A stretch of DNA of 64,000 nt from Gordionus sp. m RMFG-2023. Taxonomy: Eukaryota; Nematomorpha; Gordioida; Chordodea; Parachordodidae. A program made the position numbers and the translations under genes. How positions within the stretch are numbered: position 1 is the stretch's first letter; the number at the start of each line of letters is the position of its first letter. The notes under the pieces were generated by a model. It was not told the DNA's origin, ran no database searches, and saw only the letters and a list, made by a program, of their open reading frames with translations. Below are positions 57,074-64,000 of the stretch, piece by piece. The stretch covers positions 27,080,869 through 27,144,868 of the forward strand of contig NC_088779.1 of NCBI RefSeq assembly GCF_954871325.1. Reading direction: 5' to 3'.

Positions 57074-59110
57074 TTATCGAGTCCCGGTTTGAAAGCTGGA
57101 TATCCTTGGCCTAGGGATCACGTATCGGTGCAAGTTTCTCATTTCCGTTTCTTCGATACTTTCGTCTTTTGGCTCCTCGTTCAAATTTTGCGACATTTTA
57201 ATATCCTCTCCTTGCTTATCGATATTTATTTCCGGGGGGTTGGGCTTGAAAAACTGCCGGCTGACGGTATCCGAAAATCGGACAGATTTGGTCCTTCCCA
57301 ATGGCCGGATCGGATTATTATTTTTCGAGCCATTGACGATTTCTCTGCCGCCTGATCTAATACTACCTTGAACAGTTCCTTCATTAAATTTGTCGAAAGA
57401 CTCGTTAAGACAGTTAGAAAGCATCTTCAGTGAAGCTAGGCTCTGCTTGTAAAGCATGGGGGAGTCGTTGAGTTTCCGCGCTTTCCAATCTAATTCCATC
57501 CCTCGAGCGTCCTTGAGAATTGTTTCACAATTGTCTATGTCGGCTGGCAAACTTCCGTTATTACCATGTGCTGTTTTCTTGAGTATGCCCTTGGCCGGGT
57601 AGGAGTTACGGCTGTTATGACCTTCTTTACGACTACTCGTGTTAGAAGAGGAGTTATGATTAGAATCGTTAGGGGTGGAACGCGGTAAGGTGACAAGAAA
57701 AGAAGAAGACCTTTTGAGAGAGGAGGGTCTACACCTTTGGCTCAGGGTGGGGCTAGATGGGGCTGAGGGTGGCATGGCTATAACTTTCTCCAGTGCCTCG
57801 ACCCGGTCTAGAACGGTGGGCCTAGGGTTATTTCCGATTTCGAAGACCTTAGAAGACGGGTTTAAGTCATCAGTGGTATTTGTAGAAGTGGTAGAAATAG
57901 GCGATTGAGAGTTTTTGCAGAGAGATTTAATCTTGGCGAGAAGAGTGGCAAAATCGTCTTCTTCTACGACTCCGGCTATCTCTGATTCCGCGTGAATTTT
58001 AGGGCTAGATGAATTATTTAAATGGCTAGATATTGACAAGCTAGGATAATGACAATAAGGGGTCTTTGATGTTTGAGAAATGGGTTTCGAATAAGGAAAA
58101 CTGGAATTATTTGGAGGGACAAGTGGCCGCGAGGTAGGATTGGTCGATTGAAATTTTTCGAAATTATTATTATGGCGGTACAGAGGAGTGTTCGAAAAAC
58201 TTTGAGAGGGCAGCGGCCTAGGGTGGTTAATTTTAGTCGTATCACCGTTATAACCCATTAATTTGTCGAAAGTTTTTTTAATCGGGCGAGTCAGGGAGCG
58301 CGGGAAATACGAATCCCTCGAATTGACGTATTGTACGGGTATGCTTATACTGCGATTCATATCGCATATCATGGTATCATTGACATCTGTAACATGGCTG
58401 TAAGCCGAAGGTGAACTAAATTGCTTGTAAAAATCTCTATCTTTTCTATCGATAGTGCCATGCGAGGGTTTGGTCAGTAGGGTCTCGAGATTCCGCGGGA
58501 AAAAATTCCCTAACATATTACCGTTTTGATGGAAATCACGCGTGACGTAGCCATCTTTGAAAAGGTCCTTCCCCATGCAAGATATGGACATTCTGCGCCT
58601 GGGTGGAGGGGGCGGATAATTTTCCCCTTCAAGGTTATCGCATACGTCCCCCTTCAAGTCGGTATGATGAGTGAAGTGATTTGGTTGAAATATTTTGCCA
58701 TTACTGACAATATCCGGGCTAAAAGATCTATCTTTAACTCTCATTGGTTCAACGACGCCCACTAGTTTGTAACCGCGGCCCTTATCTTTCTCGGTTTCTA
58801 TAATAATCGAACCAGCATTGTGAGAGTCGGTGTTACGAGGAACGGGCTTATAACTACCCATAATTTGATTTTCCAAAAAAATTGGGTTATTCTTTGTCCG
58901 TTTTTCTAAGAAAACGGGAATTTCCCGGTAGCCGTTCCGTTTTGTTTGCGCCAAATTTTTCTCGAGTTCGGACCGCCCGTCAAAAGTTTGTCCGTTGGCT
59001 AACCCGCCTTTTAGCAGGGTCCCCTCCTTGTATAACCAGGTTGAAGGACTAGGACGATTAAGACAAAGTTCCGTCAAGGGGAAGTTCCCGTAACGCGATT
59101 TTGCATCCAT
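57074..59110 (-). CDS. Unrecognised 678-residue protein with paired PP1-docking motifs
   Basis: A single open frame of 678 codons, far longer than chance in DNA this AT-rich. I do not recognise the family. It is hydrophilic, with no signal peptide or membrane segment. It has five prolines at 166-170 followed by RRR, a Ser/Asn/Pro-rich middle (about 300-500), a short likely helix around LDRVEALEKV (434-443), and two motifs near the C-terminus: KGILKK at 507-512 and KSVRF at 608-612. These match the SILK and RVxF docking motifs of PP1 regulators, in the usual order. The start ATG at 59110 is the first in frame; the reading could continue into upstream exons. The lack of introns contrasts with CLASP. 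It might be one large exon. Role inferred only from motifs. Confidence 0.8.
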   Translation of the reverse strand: MDAKSRYGNFPLTELCLNRPSPSTWLYKEGTLLKGGLANGQTFDGRSELEKNLAQTKRNGYREIPVFLEKRTKNNPIFLENQIMGSYKPVPRNTDSHNAGSIIIETEKDKGRGYKLVGVVEPMRVKDRSFSPDIVSNGKIFQPNHFTHHTDLKGDVCDNLEGENYPPPPPRRRMSISCMGKDLFKDGYVTRDFHQNGNMLGNFFPRNLETLLTKPSHGTIDRKDRDFYKQFSSPSAYSHVTDVNDTMICDMNRSISIPVQYVNSRDSYFPRSLTRPIKKTFDKLMGYNGDTTKINHPRPLPSQSFSNTPLYRHNNNFEKFQSTNPTSRPLVPPNNSSFPYSKPISQTSKTPYCHYPSLSISSHLNNSSSPKIHAESEIAGVVEEDDFATLLAKIKSLCKNSQSPISTTSTNTTDDLNPSSKVFEIGNNPRPTVLDRVEALEKVIAMPPSAPSSPTLSQRCRPSSLKRSSSFLVTLPRSTPNDSNHNSSSNTSSRKEGHNSRNSYPAKGILKKTAHGNNGSLPADIDNCETILKDARGMELDWKARKLNDSPMLYKQSLASLKMLSNCLNESFDKFNEGTVQGSIRSGGREIVNGSKNNNPIRPLGRTKSVRFSDTVSRQFFKPNPPEINIDKQGEDIKMSQNLNEEPKDESIEETEMRNLHRYVIPRPRISSFQTGTR

Positions 59111-60113
59111 GACGGAGCGTTTTTTATTTCAGTTATTTTGATAATTGAAAATGGCAAAAGCTTTGGAAGGCACGATTAAAATGCTTTAAATTGATGGTAG
59201 GAAGAATTATTTTTGAAGTAAAAGCAAAATATATATATATAGTGAATTAGCGATTACTAAAATTTTATCTGTATGGCGAATGGGCGTAAAGTGGCAAGAG
59301 CAGCTACAGAAAGAATGGAATATATATAACCGAAATATCTCGGATGACTAGAAACGAGAATTCTTTGAATGCATCATTTAAAAATACTCAATTTTGGGGT
59401 TTTAGCAATCAGAAAATCGAAGCTCGGAGTATTTCTTATTTATACGTTGGAATACACGATTGATAATTCTTCTAATCTATAAGCGTTTCGTTTGAAGATT
59501 ATGGATGATTAATGATATCTCCTCAACAACAAAAAAAAAAGAAGGAATTAAATGAAAAAAATGTAGTTATTTTTATTCCAAAATAAATATAAAAATTTCA
59601 TAATTTATTTTAAATAATAATAAAAAAAAAATTAAAATTATATTTTAAATTTATAATTTATATATCAATTTTTATATAATTTTTTCAAGGATATAAATTT
59701 TAAAAAATCATTTTTATAATTATTATTATTATTATAAAAAAATTTTTTTATTTATTTATTTTTTCGGAAGGAATGAAAAAAAAAAAATTATATATTATAT
59801 ATAAATTATTTATTCCTTATAAGTTTAATTAGATTATAATTATTACCATTTATTTTTATGATGAGATCGTAATAGAAATAAAATAATATTTTTCTGTCGA
59901 ATTTAAGCGTACAGAATCATCGCCTCGTGGCTAAAAAAAATAGAAAGAAAATTAATTTTTAAAGGGGGGAGAGGGAATTAGAAAGATTTACTCGCATAAC
60001 TTTTAAAAAATACGTCATAGTTTTAAAATATGCGAAAAATTATTAGTCATTGTTTTTTTTTAAAATAGAAAATGAGTGCTTTTCTGTTTTTTGTTAGCGC
60101 GACCATGTTTTAG
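59111..60113. other. Upstream flank of the PP1-motif gene
   Basis: AT-rich, no other frame of note. It should contain the promoter of the gene at 57074-59110, but I see no firm core promoter element. Confidence 0.45.
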
Positions 60114-60293
60114 TAGTGTTGTTGAAGAGCCCGATATGGGACGATTAAGATTTTAAGCTAAAATAATGGAATGTAAGCTTCGAGATTTGGCAAATAGATG
60201 TCCAAACATTTCTGCCCAGCTATGAGCGCTATCTTTAGTCTTGCAAAATGTTATTTTGGTTATAAATCTTAATAGGGCTTTTTAACAATACTA
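60114..60293. mobile_element. Palindromic MITE, variant subfamily
   Basis: TAGTGTTGTTGAAGAGCCCG at the left, AGGGCTTTTTAACAATACTA at the right; body CGATTAAGATTTTAAGC pairs with ATAAATCTTAATAGG. It abuts the next MITE. Confidence 0.85.
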
Positions 60294-60294
60294 C

Positions 60295-60523
60295 GTGTTG
60301 TTAAATATTGTTTAAACGGCTCGTTTTGAACCGGTTTTTAAAAACGGGTAACTCAATATTTCATCCAGAAAAATACCACACCTGAAGATTTTGCTCATAG
60401 AAGGAAACAAAGGTCTAGATATATATTAACGAAATCTCGAGGCTTAGGCAATATTTTTCCGGCTAAAATATCGAGTTAGCCGTTTTAAAAAATCGGCTCA
60501 AAACGAGCCGTTTAACAACACTA
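60295..60523. mobile_element. Palindromic MITE family 1, full copy
   Basis: GTGTTGTTAAATATTG then TTTAAACGGCTCGTTTTG at the left, AAAACGAGCCGTTTAACAAC at the right. The inserted ATATTGTTTAAA near the left end is a small duplication. Confidence 0.9.
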
Positions 60524-60559
60524 TTGGTAAAAAATTTGCGTGATCAGGTCAATTTGTGT

Positions 60560-62717
60560 AATATTTTAAAAAAATTTGACGGAACTTTATGGAGGGGTAT
60601 TTTTTTTACAAGGGTTGGAGTGGAATACATTTCTGGCAAAAAAAATGGGATTTTACATCCCTTTAAAATACATGATTTAAAATTGAAAAATAAACTCTTT
60701 TAAGTACCTATTCTATAAATCTGATTCGTTATTTTTAATTTAAATATGCTAACACTACGCGAATACAATAAAATTTCCGGTAAGCGAGAGGGGTGGGCAC
60801 GAGACTTTATTAATATGGGGGAGGAGCGGGGGGTTATGGCGTTACCAAGACGGAACGGTTTTAAATTTGTTAATCGGGCAGAGCTAGGTCTCAAAAATTA
60901 ATATAAATTTGGCGCTGCCTTAAATTACATTCTTTTGGAATTAACGACAAAAGCAAACCAGTTACTTTTAAAGTCAATTTTATAAAATATCTTAAATATC
61001 AAATATATCTATATCTCATTATTTCATTATTTTTGTGTCATGATTCCCCTAAATATGATGTCTAATTTCATCAGGTGCTCATGTAGAACGTTTTCTTAGT
61101 TCCCAAGAAAAACTTATTTTTAAAAGAAATCCCAGCACGCCTTAGATACCAATCTAGAAAATATTTTAACGTTAAAGTCAAATAGAAAAATATTTAGGCC
61201 AATTTTTTTTGAAAAACTAATTAGGTGCAAATATTTCGTTGGATATGTTGTTATTTTCATTTTCCCATTAATTAAAATTTTTATATCGCAAAATTATGTT
61301 GTATTATATATAAATATATATATATATATATTCATGATGAGTTATATAAATAATTTATAAGTAACTTGAAACATAACTAAATAACGAAAAAAAAAGTAAC
61401 GAATAACTGTGACTAATTACTTTTCTAAAAAAAATGTAACGTATGACTAATTACTTTTCAAAAGTAAACTTTTACCATCATTAATTATAACCCAATGCGT
61501 CCAACCCTGTTTAACAAGTTTTTGAGTTCGTTAGTTATTCGTATTATATTATTTGTATAAATCGAATTTTATTATTAGCAGCATTAGTATGTATGATATG
61601 ATGAATATTAAAATTTTATTCGATTCGTTGAACAAATCTAATTCGGAGTAAAAATGATATAATGAAATGAATGGGGGAAAAAAATATTTGCTATAGAAAA
61701 CTTTAATACTAAAACTATAGTTATAATCCCGCCTATAATAACGCTTCTTCGAAAGGGAACCTAAAATGTTGAAAAAGCACGCGGGAACCGTAAGAACCGG
61801 AAAACGTTACACAAGATTTTCGAGAGAAAAGATATGCCCAGCCCAGCCCGGCTCGACCCAAGCTAATGAACCTAAAAAAAACAAATGGGCTCTATTCCGA
61901 ATTCAAACTTCCAATTTATTTATTTTTTTTGAATAAATAAAGGTTCTAACTCCAAAGAAAAAATCAACGTTTTTAAATATTATTATAAAAAATTAATAAT
62001 TTCCTTATCTCAACAACATACCTTTTCGTGATTGTCATAAAAATATAAAAATTTAATTAAAAAAAATTAAATATTATAAACAAAAGTATTATCTCATTTT
62101 CCAATTTTATTTTGAATATTTTTTTTCTATTTTAGGAAATTAAAAGTTTCATATAATATATTATGAGAAAAGAAAATTAAATTTATTATTGTTAAATATG
62201 GAAAGGAAGAAAAAATAAAATTAACGAAAAACGAAATAAAATAAAATATCTATGAATAATAATTTATATAATGTACTTAAACTAATAAAAATAAAAGAGT
62301 TCCTTTTCTTTATTCATCATTTCGTTTTCATGTTTAAGAAGATAAATGAAAAATATATTATCTAATCCAAATGGAAGATGGTTATCTGTCGTTGGCAAAA
62401 TAAAAACTATGACATTATTTTTTCGTATTATCATTATTAGATTAGGATTTATATCTTTTTATTTTGTAATGTAATTATTTCGATATTAAGAAAAAGATAA
62501 TGAAAGAAAACTCATAAATAATGTAAGTTACAGAAGCATTTTACGAATACTTATTGAATCGCGAAGCGATACAATGGTGATAGCAAATATTTTCGTGACA
62601 GGTATTTATTGGGCAAACTCTAAAGTGCAAATAATTTACTAGAATAGGTGATCGGAATTTATCTTTAAGCAGTGGATAGCCTATAGGCTGAAGGGTTAGT
62701 GTAACATTGGCTAATTA
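60560..62717. other. AT-rich non-coding stretch
   Basis: Includes a decayed family 2 piece (GTGGAATACATTTCTGG near 60620) and a TATA run near 61310-61330. No gene seen. Confidence 0.55.
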
Positions 62718-62927
62718 GTAGTGTTAAATGGCTTGATTTATAACCAATTTTTTTAAAAAACGAAAAAAAAAAAATTTCCAAAGACTGGAGATTTCGGCAT
62801 TAAAATACCCAAATCTTTCTGCCAAAATTGTGGGCAGAATCTTCAAGCTCGAGTAATTCATTTCTGGCTAAAATCTTGAGTAAGCCATTCTTAAAGATCG
62901 GCTAAATCGGGTCACTTAGTAACACTA
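62718..62927. mobile_element. Palindromic MITE family 1, diverged
   Basis: TAGTGTTAAATGGCTTGATT at the left and GGGTCACTTAGTAACACTA at the right; the TTGTT of the terminus is shortened. Confidence 0.8.
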
Positions 62928-63356
62928 CTTACTAATTATAAAAATATTTAGAAAAATATGGCTAAATGAAAATGAATTTTGTTTTGTCAAATGCAAATGC
63001 AAATATTCAGAATTCTGCGCGAATTAGATATCGGTATCAGACCTTCATAGGTCTTAATTTTTTGATGAAGTCTGGTCCAGGCCCACAGTATGGCCCAGCC
63101 CAAAAAAAATTCCCAAGCTCATTAATAATCATAAAAATATTCCGCAGTCTCATATCCAAAAATTAAATTTATTTGTAAATAAATTTTAAAAAAATAAACA
63201 AAATTTAAGTGTTAGGTCAACATTTTGTTTAACTTTAAATATTGAAATTTATTATAGTTAGAAGAAGAAAAATTGGAATATTTTATAAGAAAAATAGTAT
63301 AATAATTTCGGCCCAAAAAAAACAACAATTATAAAAACCTGCAGTTAATATTTTTA

Positions 63357-63505
63357 GCGCGATTTGAGCCGATTTTTAAGAAAAGGCTAACTCAATATTT
63401 TTTTCCGGAAAAATATTGGCCATATGTATCCAAACCTTTGTGCCAACTATGAGCAAAATCTTCAGGCTCGCATAATATTTTTCCGGGTAAAATATTGAAT
63501 AGCAA
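63357..63505. mobile_element. MITE family 1, partial
   Basis: GCGCGATTTGAGCCGATTTT and AAGGCTAACTCAATATTTTT at the left, AATATTTTTCCGGGTAAAAT at the right. Both termini are lost. Confidence 0.7.
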
Positions 63506-64000
63506 TACCAGTAGTTTCTACAATTACGTAAGGAATTCAATCCGATCGGGAGAAAATTATGGAAATGAAATTTAATCGCATTGGTCGGAAAAAAAGGAAC
63601 TTTGGAATTAGTTTGTTTACTTTTCTTCTTTCATTTTTTTTTAAATTTTCAAAAAAAAAAATAATAACACCTTGTCAAAAAGGCGGTAATATAAAGGAAA
63701 ACGGAAACGAGTTAAATTATATTACTATAGTATTTACTTTATTAAAAGTAATTACCTTTTTATTTTTTAACACACTAGGAAAGGTTTGGGTAATGGGATT
63801 AAAAACAAAGCTCAATCCACAAGGCGCTTGCCGAAAGAAAATTCGCTAAGCGTAGAGGCAAGGAATCTTTTATATCTCCTCCATTCAAATTATAGTCTTG
63901 AAAACGATAGTGTTTGACTATAAATTAGCGGTAACCATTTTTCTTAACCAGCTAAAAAAAACACAGCAATGGTTCCATCCAACTATCCCCGGCCGGGCGG
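63506..64000. other. Window edge, no gene assigned
   Basis: A plus-strand frame of 96 codons (63559-63849) has no recognisable feature and is probably chance. Confidence 0.4.

Noticed and set aside
57675-58765. Plus-strand frames of 62-79 codons
   Set aside because: Shadows of the 678-codon minus-strand gene.
1-64000. tRNA, rRNA, prokaryotic promoters or operons
   Set aside because: No cloverleaf boxes or rRNA signatures noticed by eye, and the gene structure is clearly eukaryotic. A covariance-model scan would be needed to exclude small RNAs.

Overview
The window is AT-rich DNA from a eukaryote, most likely an invertebrate animal. The evidence is a gene split into more than 30 GT-AG exons, introns of up to about 9 kb, and animal-type DNA transposons (hAT, pogo, piggyBac, Tc1/mariner) with many miniature elements. 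I could not place the species. There are no operons, ribosome binding sites, CRISPR arrays or rRNA genes, and I found no tRNA.

Main gene. The minus strand from about 53.26 kb down to 11.83 kb carries one long gene of the CLASP/Orbit/MAST family, which binds microtubule plus ends. I rebuilt 32 exons by hand, and their splice phases agree throughout. In order they encode a linker, TOG2, a Ser/Arg/Asn-rich linker, TOG3, a second linker and the C-terminal CLIP-interacting domain, about 1,393 residues up to a stop at 11832. The start codon and TOG1 were not found, so the 5' end is open. Exons 17-18 in TOG3 are the weakest part of the model.

Second gene. Upstream on the same strand, 57074-59110 is a single 678-codon open frame of unknown family. 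It is rich in Ser, Asn and Pro. Near its C-terminus lie a GILK motif and a KSVRF motif, which together match the paired SILK and RVxF docking motifs of protein phosphatase 1 (PP1) regulators.

Layout. 1-11.8 kb is a graveyard of transposons: a pogo remnant, a complete-ended hAT element with 8-bp target duplications, other hAT pieces, a DDE-like transposase remnant and a mariner-like fragment. 11.8-53.3 kb is the CLASP gene, whose introns hold many transposons. The intron between exons 14 and 15 contains an ~8-kb inverted composite of two pogo copies with a piggyBac and another transposon inside. The intron between exons 11 and 12 holds a 2.4-kb hAT element. 53.3-57 kb is a spacer with a small terminal-inverted-repeat element. 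57-59.1 kb is the PP1-regulator-like gene. 59.1-64 kb is AT-rich repeat sequence.

Repeats. A palindromic miniature element of about 225 bp, with ends like GTGTTGTTAAACGGCTCG, occurs at least 16 times, whole or broken. A second palindromic family of about 350-390 bp occurs several times. Runs of T followed by equal runs of A recur just upstream of several CLASP 3' splice sites.
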